Under the pieces are notes generated by a model that saw nothing but the letters and a program-made list of their open reading frames with translations, made no database searches and was not told where the DNA came from. Positions 16,529 through 24,646 of a stretch of DNA of 64,000 bases are shown piece by piece; position 1 is the stretch's first letter; every line of letters begins with the position of its first letter. The DNA lies in assembly GCA_964244295.1 (NCBI GenBank), contig CAXTIG010000002.1:62001-126000 (forward strand), read 5' to 3'. This stretch comes from JAJAZB01 sp964244295 (lineage in GTDB: Bacteria; Bacteroidota; Bacteroidia; Cytophagales; Spirosomataceae). Both the position numbers and the translations under genes were made by a program.

Positions 16529-18343
16529 TTACCGTTTGGAAGGAGTTCGCCGCGAAGGGCCAAACAGATTTTCCCAGAACGAAGACCGTCGCCGCCGGGG
16601 CGGAGTCGGTTTGCGGCGGGTGCCGTCGAAGATCGAATTCAGGTTGAATGGATTCGTAACCCCCAGTTCCTGAAGCTGCCGGTTGGCCTCCCGATGGCCC
16701 CACGCGGCGGCCAGGCGAAGCCAGTACCGGGCGGAATCGGGATTTTGAGTCAGCAACCCGTCTCCGTAGCGGTACTTCACGCCCAGGCGGTGCATGGCTT
16801 CCAGCGACCCGAACCGGGCACTTGCCCGCAAGAAGCCGAGGCTGCGGGGGTAATCGCGGGTCAGGCCGTTGCCCCCGCTGGCGTAGAGGTAGTACAGGCC
16901 GTAAAGGGCGTCGCCTCGCGCACCACCACTCGTGGAATCGGCGCGGGCAAGCTGGTACCAGGCGGCCGCCTCCGCGTAATCGATGCGTACCCCCCAGCCA
17001 TTGACCAGCGCATTGCCCAGCCGCACCTGAGCCAGTGCGTAGCCCAGCCGCGCGGCGTGGCGATACAGGGCCACCGCCCGCTGCGTATCTGCCGGGGTGC
17101 CTAACCCGTAAAAACGCAGGATACCGAGGTAGTAAAAAGCCTCGCGGGCCGAGGGATCGAGGGTATCGGCGGCGAAACTACTGGCGGCTCCGCCGTAGCG
17201 TTGCCGTTGAAACAGCGCGATGGACTTGGGCAGGTTTTCCACCATTTTTTTCCGCGACCGGATCGAATCCGTTTCCCACACCACGAGGGCTTCGCCGAAT
17301 ACCCGGGCGGCACTGTCGAACTTCATCCGGGTGCGAAATTCTTCGGCCCGTTCGCAAAGCGCGCGATACCGGGCTTTTTTGTCGGCCCGGTTCTGAAAAT
17401 ACCTTCCCCCCAGGAGCAGCAGCACCGATAGGGTCACGGCCGCCACCTGCACCGGCCGCCGTTTCCAGGGCGGTGGAAGCGGTGGCGATACGGGACCGGC
17501 CGGGAGGCCCAGCAGCGCGCGGCGCATCTGCCCCGCGCTTCGGTAGCGGCGGCGCTGGTCTTTGGTGGTGGCTTTTTGCAGAAACGAAAACGCTTCCCGA
17601 CTGAGCCTCGGATGCCGGGGCAGGGGCTGCTGAATCTGCAACTGCATCAGGTCGTACTCGTTGGGGGCATCGAAAGGCACCCGGCCCGTTAGCAACTCGT
17701 AGAGCGTGATGCCCGCCGCGTAGAGATCGGTGCTTTCGTCCACCACGTCGTCCGGCCGATTCCGGATCTGTTCCGGGGCGGCGTAGTGCGGTTTACCCAG
17801 AATGGCCCCCAGCCCGGTGAGCGACTTGCGCACGCCGTCGCTCAGTTTGACCACGCCAAAATCCATCAGCTTGATCCGCCCGTCGGCGCAGAGCATCAGG
17901 TTGCTGGGGTCCACGTCGCGGTGGATGATGCGCGGCTGCTGGGTGTGGAGGGCCTCCAGGGCGTTGAGCAGTGCCTCGCCCACGTGCTTGATTTCGGGAA
18001 AGGGTAAAAACTCGTCCTTCGCCCGGAGCGCATCGAGCCGCCGGGCGAGGGTTTCGCCCTCCAGCAACTCACTGACGCTGTGGTAAATGCCCTTGAGTTC
18101 GACAAAATCGAGCATTTCCAGCAGGTTTTCGTGCCGGATCTGAATGGCCGCTTCGCGCCGGGCGCGCTCCACGTGGCTGGCCTGGGCGCTGAGTTCGCGG
18201 TACAGCACTTTCACAGCCACGGCCCGGCCGCTGCCGGTTTCTATCCCCCGAAATACCACGCCCATGCCGCCCTGCCCGAGGCGGGTGGCGGGGGCGAGTG
18301 GGTCGAAGGTGTAGGTGCCGTTGGTGCCGTGGAGGGTAACCAT
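16529..18343 (-). CDS. Ser/Thr kinase-like protein with transmembrane helix and Sel1 repeats
   Basis: A 604-residue protein. The N-terminal kinase domain (1-275) has GQGGMGVVFRG, VAVKVL, MDFGVVKL, GKPHYAAPEQI and DLYAAGITLYELLTGRVPF. The catalytic loop reads HRDVDPSN, so the conserved Lys is Asp145; the catalytic Asp143 and Asn147 remain. A transmembrane helix (VQVAAVTLSVLLLLGG) near residue 300 is followed by a periplasmic region of Sel1/TPR-like repeats, for example YYLGILRFYGLG, QVRLGNALVNGWGV and MHRLGVKYRYGDGL. The repeats could be a sensor or scaffold. It is a tandem paralogue of the downstream kinase, with the same N terminus (LHGTNGTYTFDP against LHGKHGTYAFNP). It may be a weak kinase or a pseudokinase. 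Confidence 0.92.
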   Translation of the reverse strand: MVTLHGTNGTYTFDPLAPATRLGQGGMGVVFRGIETGSGRAVAVKVLYRELSAQASHVERARREAAIQIRHENLLEMLDFVELKGIYHSVSELLEGETLARRLDALRAKDEFLPFPEIKHVGEALLNALEALHTQQPRIIHRDVDPSNLMLCADGRIKLMDFGVVKLSDGVRKSLTGLGAILGKPHYAAPEQIRNRPDDVVDESTDLYAAGITLYELLTGRVPFDAPNEYDLMQLQIQQPLPRHPRLSREAFSFLQKATTKDQRRRYRSAGQMRRALLGLPAGPVSPPLPPPWKRRPVQVAAVTLSVLLLLGGRYFQNRADKKARYRALCERAEEFRTRMKFDSAARVFGEALVVWETDSIRSRKKMVENLPKSIALFQRQRYGGAASSFAADTLDPSAREAFYYLGILRFYGLGTPADTQRAVALYRHAARLGYALAQVRLGNALVNGWGVRIDYAEAAAWYQLARADSTSGGARGDALYGLYYLYASGGNGLTRDYPRSLGFLRASARFGSLEAMHRLGVKYRYGDGLLTQNPDSARYWLRLAAAWGHREANRQLQELGVTNPFNLNSIFDGTRRKPTPPRRRRSSFWENLFGPSRRTPSKR

Positions 18344-18350
18344 GATCGTC

Positions 18351-18435
18351 AGTCGATAGTCGTCAGTCGATAATTTTTAATCGACCATCGTCAGTGACCA
18401 TCCGAATGATAACTATCGACTGACGACTATCGACT
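18351..18435. repeat. 22-bp perfect inverted repeat of CGATAGTCGTCAGT words inside the kinase operon
   Basis: Bases 18351-18372 are the exact reverse complement of 18414-18435, and the intervening DNA contains further TCGAC and GTCAG words. The element fills the 98-bp gap between the FHA gene stop (18442) and the Sel1-kinase start (18343). It runs up to the 3' end of the FHA gene, so the last codons of that gene may derive from it. It could lower read-through from the FHA gene to the kinases. Confidence 0.85.
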
Positions 18436-18441
18436 ATCCGA

Positions 18442-19032
18442 CTATCGACCATCCGAGTAGTGATCGCGGGCGGAGTAGTCGAAGGCGGGTTGGCTGGGTT
18501 TGAAGGCCTCGTTGCGGGTCAGGCCCTGGGCGAATTTGTCGGCGGCCAGCAGGAGCAGTTCGTAGCCCCCGATGCGGATTTTGGCGTTGGGCGACACGCC
18601 CACCCCCGTGAAAATGTCGAGGCGCTCGCCGTCGAGGTAGGTGCCGTTGGACGAACTCAGGTCGACCAGTTGAAATTTCCAGGACTCCGTACCGGGGTCG
18701 TGGCGGATGTTGACGTTGGCGTGTTTGCCGCTCACCCGCAGTTCGGGCAGCACGATGTCGTTTTCCGGGCTGCTGCCGAGGGCGTTGTTGCCTTCGCGCA
18801 GGGGCCAGAACTCGCCCGCTTCGGTGCGGGAGAACGAGACCAGAAAACCCGCGAGGGGGTTTTCGGGGGCAATCCCGGCGGGCGTCGCGGGGTCGTCGGC
18901 CCCTTCGATCATCGTCCGGCGTCGTCCCGAACCGCCAGCGGATGGCGCGGCGTAGCTGCCGGGGTCGGGGATGGTGGCATCGCGGCGCGGGGGTGTACCG
19001 CCGTGACCGGGAAGCGTAGGAGAGGTAGCCAT
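18442..19032 (-). CDS. FHA-domain protein heading the kinase cassette
   Basis: A 196-residue soluble protein. The start at 19032 (MATSPTLPGHGG) is preferred over an upstream in-frame codon. An extended Gly/Pro-rich N-terminal segment contains RRRTMIEGADDP, a plausible phosphothreonine site near residue 40. The FHA domain covers about residues 70-165: LGSSPENDIVLP, LRVSGKHANV and SSSNGTYLDG. The usual Gly-Arg of the pocket is Gly-Ser here, while Ser, His and Asn are kept. It is the first gene of the unit that continues with two kinases, the phosphatase and the FHA protease. It resembles GarA/Fha-type adaptors: a kinase substrate at its N terminus and a phosphopeptide reader at its C terminus. 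That role is inferred. Confidence 0.85.
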   Translation of the reverse strand: MATSPTLPGHGGTPPRRDATIPDPGSYAAPSAGGSGRRRTMIEGADDPATPAGIAPENPLAGFLVSFSRTEAGEFWPLREGNNALGSSPENDIVLPELRVSGKHANVNIRHDPGTESWKFQLVDLSSSNGTYLDGERLDIFTGVGVSPNAKIRIGGYELLLLAADKFAQGLTRNEAFKPSQPAFDYSARDHYSDGR

Positions 19033-19049
19033 GCGGAGGATTTTTGATG

Positions 19050-19080
19050 CAAAACTCCGTTGCCGGAAACCGGCGGCCAA
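19050..19080 (-). promoter_or_regulatory. Possible promoter of the kinase cassette
   Basis: Minus strand: TTG (19078-19080), 20 nt, then GAGTTTTG (19050-19057), one mismatch from TAnnTTTG. It lies 18 bp before the FHA gene ATG. Confidence 0.35.
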
Positions 19081-19102
19081 TAGGTAGTTCTAACGATTTT
19101 AA

Positions 19103-19139
19103 GGAAAAATGAAACGGCCCCTGACGTGGTCAGAGGCCG
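19103..19139 (-). terminator. Terminator after the TonB receptor gene
   Basis: On the minus strand an 11-bp stem with one mismatch (CGGCCTCTGAC, CAC loop, GTCAGGGGCCG) is followed by TTTCATTTTT. It is 50 bp downstream of the receptor stop codon and separates that gene from the kinase cassette. Confidence 0.75.
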
Positions 19140-19188
19140 CTATTGGGGAAAGGATGGGGGAGGAGGGCTGCAATTCTCAACCGCTTCT

Positions 19189-21615
19189 TTACGCCCCCGC
19201 CCGCCGTTTCTCCTCTTCCGCCCCGCCCACCCGCCGCCGCGTGGGAGCGACGGTGTCGCTGCCAAACCGGTACGAAAACGAGGCCGTCGCCACGCGGGTA
19301 TCCTGGCGCTGGTTGAATACTTCGACGTAGTTCGCGTAGGTCGAGGTGGCGTTGGTCGGGCTGGTGTAGAAAATGTCGCTCAGGTTCAGGCGCAGGGTGC
19401 CGCGCTTGCTCCACAGGCTTTTTTGCAACCCCACCGAAAGCTGACCCTGGGGCCGCACGTCCAGAAACCCGTACAATTCCCGCGATTGGTAACGGCCATT
19501 CAGTTCGGCGGTCCAGCCCGCACCGAGGGTGAAGGTGCTGTTGCTGCTCAGGTTGAAGGCCGGACGGCCCGCGTTGAGCGTGGTGCCCGCCAAATCGCCG
19601 ACGAAGTGCCCGTAGTACCCCACAAAGTTGTTGTACACGGTCCACCAGCGGGCGGGTTCGAAGGGCAGCGTCAGGCTGAGCGTGTAGTAATCCGAGCGGG
19701 TCAGGTTCTGGAAGGTCGAAACCACCTGGCGGTTGCCTTCGGGCGCGGGCTGAATCACACTCACGATGGGTTTGTCACTGCGGCTGTAGCCCAGCGTGGT
19801 GCTCCATTTTTGCCGGAAGGTATGGGTGAGTTCGACGTTGTAATTCAAGGCGGGGAACAAGGCCGGGTTTCCCGAAAAATACGTCGTCGCGTCGATGTAG
19901 GCCCGGAAGGGGTTGAGTTGGTTGTAGCTCGGGCGGTCGATGCGGCGGCTCAGCGAGAGGCTTAGTTCGTGGGTTTTCGAGAACGTGTTTTTGAAAAAAA
20001 CCGAGGGGAAAAGCTGGAAATAGCGCCGGTCGAAACCCTGGTTGCCCACGAGTTGCAGGCCCTTCACGTCGGTGTTTTCCCCGCGCAAACCCGCCTGCAC
20101 CGAAAACGAGCCAAACGACCGGCTGAGGTTGACGTAGGCGGCGGCGATGGCTTCGTCGTAGCGAAACTGGTTGCTTTTGCTGGTGTCCAACTCGCTGCGG
20201 CCTTCGCTGATGTTGGTGAATTGCACGTCGTTGTCGGAATGCACCCAGCTTAGTTTAAAGCCCGTTTCGAGTTGCATCGCGCCGAGCGGCTGGTTGTAAT
20301 CGGCCTTCACCGAGGCGATGGTCAACGCCCCGTTCAGGTTGCCGGCCAGCGTGGCGGGCGGCGAAACGGGTTGTTGGAACGTCGTGGCAAGGTTCTGAAT
20401 CCGGTGCGTTTCGTAGCGGGCCAGGTCGGCGTCGGCGCTGAGTTCGCGGCGGCCCGCCGAGTCGAGGCTGTGTTTGACGTTAAAATTCAGCGATTGGTTT
20501 GGCATCCGCAGCGTGCGGTAATTGGCCGAGGTGTACCGGGCCAGCACGTTGCCCGGCGCGTCGTAGTTTGCTGCTTCGTTGCGGATGTTCGCCACCGCCG
20601 GGCTACCCAACCCCGTGATAACCAACCCCAGCAACGTCCGCCGCGAGAGCGTGTAATCCAGCCCCGCCCGGTAGGTGTGCGATTGGTAGAGCGTGTGGCC
20701 TTCGTTGAACTGGTCGGTGCTGCCGGTTTTTAGGTTGTTCTGGAAAAAATCGCGGTGAAAGCGCAGCGAGGTGTACACGTTGCGGGCATTGTAGCCGTAG
20801 CTGCCGAAGAGGTTGAGTTTTTTATGGCGGTGATTGAGCGAAAGCCCACCCGTGGTTTTGGCGTAACGCCCGTAGCCGAAACTGGCGTTGGCGCTGCCGT
20901 TGGTGCCGTAGCGCTGGTCTTTTTTGAGTTTTATCGAAATAATCCCCGCGCTCCCCGCCGCGTCGTACTTGGCGGAAGGATTGGTGATGAGTTCGATTTT
21001 GTCCAACTGACTGGCGGGCGTGGCCCGGAGCAAGTCGGCGAGTTCGGTGCCGGTCATCGGTATCCGCTTGCCGTCGAGGAGCACCAGCACGCCCTGCCGA
21101 CCGCGCAGGCCAAGGTTGTCGTTGGCGTCCACCGTCACGCCCGGTGCCCGAATCAGCACGTCGAGCGAGGTGGCCCCGGCGCTGAGCGGGCTGCCGTCTA
21201 CGTTGACGATGGTGCGGTCTAAAGCCCGTTCGATGAAGGGTTTACGGCCCTGCACGGTCACTTCGTTGAGCGTGGCCGACCGGGCGGGTTTTAGCTGAAT
21301 CGGCGGCAACACCGTGGTTTGTGGGCCGAGCGTCAGCGTTTCGCTGCGGTGCCGTTCGTAGCCCACCATCGAAATCGCCACGAAGTAGCGGTTGGCGGGC
21401 AACCGCTCGAAGGCAAAACCGCCCTGGGCATCGCTGAATTCGGTTTTCACCACCGTCGAATCGGGCAGGGCGTGAACGGATACGGTCGCGAATTCGAGGG
21501 CCTCCCCCGAAGGGCCGCGAACGCGACCGCTGAGGGTTTGGGCCTGTACGGCGGGCAAATCCATTGCTCCCGCAACGAGGAGGACAGGAAGAATTTTTCG
21601 GAGAAATGAAGCCAT
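19189..21615 (-). CDS. TonB-dependent receptor of the outer-membrane beta-barrel family
   Basis: An 808-residue outer-membrane protein. A signal peptide (VLLVAGAMDLPAVQAQ) is followed by a carboxypeptidase-like regulatory domain (LSGRVRGPSGEALEFATVSV, residues 28-110). Next comes a plug domain with the typical EVTVQGRKPFIERALDRTIVNVDG and GVLVLLDGKRI segments. The rest is a long C-terminal barrel with many Tyr/Phe-ended strands and a Phe-rich end (VATASFSYRFGSDT). This family differs from SusC and has no SusD partner next to it. Ligand unknown. It is monocistronic and divergent from malic enzyme. Confidence 0.88.
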   Translation of the reverse strand: MASFLRKILPVLLVAGAMDLPAVQAQTLSGRVRGPSGEALEFATVSVHALPDSTVVKTEFSDAQGGFAFERLPANRYFVAISMVGYERHRSETLTLGPQTTVLPPIQLKPARSATLNEVTVQGRKPFIERALDRTIVNVDGSPLSAGATSLDVLIRAPGVTVDANDNLGLRGRQGVLVLLDGKRIPMTGTELADLLRATPASQLDKIELITNPSAKYDAAGSAGIISIKLKKDQRYGTNGSANASFGYGRYAKTTGGLSLNHRHKKLNLFGSYGYNARNVYTSLRFHRDFFQNNLKTGSTDQFNEGHTLYQSHTYRAGLDYTLSRRTLLGLVITGLGSPAVANIRNEAANYDAPGNVLARYTSANYRTLRMPNQSLNFNVKHSLDSAGRRELSADADLARYETHRIQNLATTFQQPVSPPATLAGNLNGALTIASVKADYNQPLGAMQLETGFKLSWVHSDNDVQFTNISEGRSELDTSKSNQFRYDEAIAAAYVNLSRSFGSFSVQAGLRGENTDVKGLQLVGNQGFDRRYFQLFPSVFFKNTFSKTHELSLSLSRRIDRPSYNQLNPFRAYIDATTYFSGNPALFPALNYNVELTHTFRQKWSTTLGYSRSDKPIVSVIQPAPEGNRQVVSTFQNLTRSDYYTLSLTLPFEPARWWTVYNNFVGYYGHFVGDLAGTTLNAGRPAFNLSSNSTFTLGAGWTAELNGRYQSRELYGFLDVRPQGQLSVGLQKSLWSKRGTLRLNLSDIFYTSPTNATSTYANYVEVFNQRQDTRVATASFSYRFGSDTVAPTRRRVGGAEEEKRRAGA

Positions 21616-21793
21616 AGCCGGAGGAATGGATGGGGTTGATTTCGCTTTTTGCGGCTCAACTTACCTCCGTTTTTTGGGCGAAAACCGCCGATTACACCAG
21701 CGGAACTGGGGGCGGATAAAAACCTCACGCAGTTTGGGGGAGAGGGTGGGGAAGGGGCTTGATTATCAGACGAGAGGAGCACGTCAAAAGTTG

Positions 21794-22023
21794 GCGTCAT
21801 TGCGAACGGAGGCCACCGGCACGAGCGGAGCGAGGGCTGGGGGCCGGAGTGAAGCAATCCCCTCCCGGAGACCAAATGGTCCGGTCCGTCGCACGGTAGT
21901 CCCGATAGCTATCGGGAGGAAAGTCGGCTGGAATTAGCTCTCCTGGTCTCCGGGAGGGGATTGCTTCACTACGGCGGACGAACCTCGCTGCGCTCGTTCG
22001 TCCGCCTCCACTCGCAATGACGC
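21794..22023. repeat. 230-bp nested inverted repeat built from several dispersed words
   Basis: The outer arms GCGTCATTGCG...GGAGGC (21794-21813) and GCCTCC...CGCAATGACGC (22004-22023) pair with three mismatches. The inner arms 21848-21874 and 21944-21970 are a perfect 27-bp match containing GAAGCAATCCCCTCCC. At the centre CCCGATAGCTATCGGG (21901-21916) is a perfect 16-bp palindrome. The element occupies about half of the 495-bp gap between the divergent receptor and malic enzyme genes. The rest of the gap shows no coding sequence. Confidence 0.9.
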
Positions 22024-22110
22024 GGGGTAGGATGTTTTTTTTGCAAACTATCAATCCCTACTTCAAACCCAATCCTCCTTACCTTCGCCCCACCCAACCA
22101 ACCCCCCAAC

Positions 22111-24378
22111 ATGGAGAAAAGCATCCGCAAGCAAGACGCGCTCGATTACCACTCGAAAGGCCGTCCGGGCAAGATTGAAGTCGTCACCACCAAAGAAACC
22201 GAAACCCAACGCGACCTTTCGCTGGCCTATTCGCCCGGCGTGGCCGAGCCTTGCCTCGAAATCGCCGCCAACCCCGAAGACGTGTACAAATACACCGCCA
22301 AGGGCAACCTGGTGGCGGTGATTTCCAACGGCACCGCCGTGCTGGGCCTGGGCAACATCGGCCCCGCCGCCGGCAAACCGGTGATGGAAGGCAAGGGCGT
22401 GTTGTTCAAAATCTTCGCCGACATCGACGTGTTCGACATCGAACTCGACACCACCGATGTGGACGAGTTCGTGCGCACCGTGAAAATCCTGGAACCCACC
22501 TTCGGCGGCGTCAACCTCGAAGACATCAAGGCCCCGGAGTGCTTCGCCATCGAAGAACGGCTGAAAAAAGAACTCAACATCCCCGTCATGCACGACGATC
22601 AGCACGGCACGGCCATCATTTCCGGGGCCGCGCTGCTGAACGCCGTCGAACTGGTCGGGAAGAAGCTCGACGAGGTGAAAATCGTGGTCAACGGCGCGGG
22701 GGCTTCGGCCATTTCCTGCTCCAAGCTCTACATTTCACTGGGGGCGAAGGTCGAAAACATCGTGATGTGCGACTCGAAGGGCGTCATCCGCGCCGACCGC
22801 GAGGGCCTTGACACGCAGAAGGCGCAGTTCGGCACCGCCCGCGACCTCGACACGCTCGAAGCAGCGATGGTGGGCAGCGATGTGTTCATCGGCCTTTCCA
22901 AAGGCAACGTCCTGAGCCAGGACATGGTCCGCAGCATGGCCGCCGACGCCATCGTGTTTGCCATGGCGAACCCCACGCCCGAAATCGCTTACGAAGAAGC
23001 CATCGCCGCCCGCCCCGACCTCATCATGGCGACGGGCCGGAGCGACTACCCCAACCAGGTCAACAACGTGCTCGGTTTCCCCTTCATTTTCCGGGGGGCG
23101 CTCGACGTGCGGGCCACCGAAATCAACGAAGCCATGAAACTGGCCGCCACCTACGCCCTGGCCGACCTGGCGAAAAAACCGGTTCCGGACATCGTCAACA
23201 TGGCCTACAACGAGAAAAACCTCACGTTTGGCCGCAGCTACATCATCCCCAAACCCGTGGACCCGCGCCTGATCACGACGGTGGCCCCGGCGGTGGCGCG
23301 GGCGGCGATGGAGTCGGGCGTGGCGAAATACCCGATTCAGAACTGGGAAGAATACGAGTTGATTCTGGCGAAACGCCTCGGTTTGGACAACCAACTCACG
23401 AAAGTCATCACGAGCAAGGCGAAGCGGGATCCGAAAAAAGTAGTCTTCGCCGACGCCGAAAGCCTGACCCTGCTCAAGGCCGTGCAGCAGGTGCGCGACG
23501 AGGGCATTGCCCAGCCGATTTTGCTCGGCAACGTGGCCCGCATCCGCAGCATCATCGCCGAAAACAGCCTTGACCTGGCCGAGGTGCCCATCATCGACAC
23601 CCGCGCGATGGAATCCGACGAACGGGTGCAGCGCTACGGCGAACTGCTTTTTGAAAAACGCCGCCGCCGGGGCGTGAACCGGCAGGAGGCGGTTCAACTC
23701 ATGCGCCTGCGCAGCCACTTCGGGGCGATGATGGTCGAAACCGGCGAGGCCGATGCCCTGATTTCGGGCCTGACCCGCAACTACCCGGATACGATTCGGC
23801 CCGCGCTGCAAATCATCGGACGGGAGGACGGCGTGAAAAAAGTGTCGGGAATGTACATTTTGCTGACCAAAAAGGGGCCTTTGTTTTTCTCCGACACGAC
23901 CGTCAATTTCAACCCAACCGCCGAGGAACTGGTGGAAATCGCCGAACTGACAGTGGAAGGGGTGGAGCATTTCAACATCAAACCCCGCATCGCGCTCGTC
24001 ACGTACTCCAACTTCGGCACCGCCTCCGGCGAAGACGCCGAAAAAATGCGCCGCGCCACCGAACTGCTCCAAAAAAAGCACCCCGACTGGGTGGTGGAAG
24101 GCGAAATGCAGGCCCACTTGGCCTTCAACACCGAGTTGGTGAAGGAAAGTTACCCCTTCAGCAAACTCGCCGAAGAAGGGGCCAACGTGCTGATTTTCCC
24201 CAACTTATCCGCCGCCAACATCGCCTACAACCTGCTCAAGGAAGCGGGTGAGTTGGAATACATCGGCCCGATTTTGCTCGGTTTAAAAAAACCCGTTCAC
24301 GTTCTCCAACTCGGCAGCACCGTCCGCGAAATTGTGAACATGGTGTCGATTGCGGTGGTGGAAGCGCAGAGTAAGTGA
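22111..24378 (+). CDS. maeB: NADP-dependent malic enzyme with phosphotransacetylase-like C-terminal domain
   Basis: A 755-residue MaeB-type malic enzyme converting malate to pyruvate and CO2. The N-terminal part (1-420) has YSPGVAEPC, VISNGTAVLGLGNIG, FDIELDTTDVDEF, PVMHDDQHGTAII, the Rossmann VVNGAGASAISC and the FAMANPTPEI block. The C-terminal part (about 430-750) is a phosphate acetyl/butyryltransferase-like domain (FADAESLTLLKAVQQ, LRSHFGAMMVETGEADALISG, LIFPNLSAANIAYNLLKE). In other bacteria this domain is regulatory, binding acetyl-CoA, rather than catalytic. Length matches the family. It is monocistronic. Confidence 0.95.
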   Translation: MEKSIRKQDALDYHSKGRPGKIEVVTTKETETQRDLSLAYSPGVAEPCLEIAANPEDVYKYTAKGNLVAVISNGTAVLGLGNIGPAAGKPVMEGKGVLFKIFADIDVFDIELDTTDVDEFVRTVKILEPTFGGVNLEDIKAPECFAIEERLKKELNIPVMHDDQHGTAIISGAALLNAVELVGKKLDEVKIVVNGAGASAISCSKLYISLGAKVENIVMCDSKGVIRADREGLDTQKAQFGTARDLDTLEAAMVGSDVFIGLSKGNVLSQDMVRSMAADAIVFAMANPTPEIAYEEAIAARPDLIMATGRSDYPNQVNNVLGFPFIFRGALDVRATEINEAMKLAATYALADLAKKPVPDIVNMAYNEKNLTFGRSYIIPKPVDPRLITTVAPAVARAAMESGVAKYPIQNWEEYELILAKRLGLDNQLTKVITSKAKRDPKKVVFADAESLTLLKAVQQVRDEGIAQPILLGNVARIRSIIAENSLDLAEVPIIDTRAMESDERVQRYGELLFEKRRRRGVNRQEAVQLMRLRSHFGAMMVETGEADALISGLTRNYPDTIRPALQIIGREDGVKKVSGMYILLTKKGPLFFSDTTVNFNPTAEELVEIAELTVEGVEHFNIKPRIALVTYSNFGTASGEDAEKMRRATELLQKKHPDWVVEGEMQAHLAFNTELVKESYPFSKLAEEGANVLIFPNLSAANIAYNLLKEAGELEYIGPILLGLKKPVHVLQLGSTVREIVNMVSIAVVEAQSK

Positions 24379-24391
24379 GGAAGGGCGGTGG

Positions 24392-24422
24392 TTTGAAAAA
24401 ACGGCCTGAAGCCGTAGTTTTG
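24392..24422 (+). promoter_or_regulatory. Promoter of the DUF2281/PIN module
   Basis: TTTG (24392-24395), 19 nt, then TAGTTTTG (24415-24422) is a full match to the Bacteroidota promoter consensus. It lies 17 bp before the antitoxin ATG and just after the maeB stop. Confidence 0.7.
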
Positions 24423-24439
24423 AAAAAAACGCAGCAAAA

Positions 24440-24646
24440 ATGAATACGCTCACGTTGGTTCAAAAAATTGCCGAACTGCCGCCCCAACTGCAAAACGAGG
24501 TGGCCGATTTTGTGGATTTTCTTCGGGAAAAGAAAGTAGCCAAGACCTCCGAAAAACGCCCGGTTTTCGGGAGTGCGAAGGGGAAGTACGTCCTCGCGCC
24601 GGATTTTGATGAACCACTCGAAGACTTTAAGGAGTACATGGAATGA
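24440..24646 (+). CDS. DUF2281 / VapB-type antitoxin
   Basis: A 68-residue protein beginning TLVQKIAELPPQLQNEVADFVDFL, the characteristic DUF2281 start, and ending in an acidic, toxin-wrapping tail (FDEPLEDFKEYME). It should neutralise the PIN ribonuclease encoded by the overlapping downstream gene (4-bp ATGA overlap). A full consensus promoter lies immediately upstream. Confidence 0.85.
   Translation: MNTLTLVQKIAELPPQLQNEVADFVDFLREKKVAKTSEKRPVFGSAKGKYVLAPDFDEPLEDFKEYME

Noticed and set aside
15570..16703. Longer form of the tail-anchored kinase starting at 16703
   Set aside because: The extra 59 residues overlap the upstream kinase gene, look like translated antisense-frame sequence, and the paralogue alignment starts at 16526.
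12778..19032. Type VI secretion regulatory genes
   Set aside because: Kinase, phosphatase and FHA proteins resemble that control module, but no Tss, Hcp, VgrG or ClpV gene is in the window, and the terminal trypsin-like protease is not part of it.
21794..22023. Insertion sequence or MITE with terminal inverted repeats
   Set aside because: No transposase frame, no target-site duplication I can see, and the arms are nested repeat words, not IS ends.
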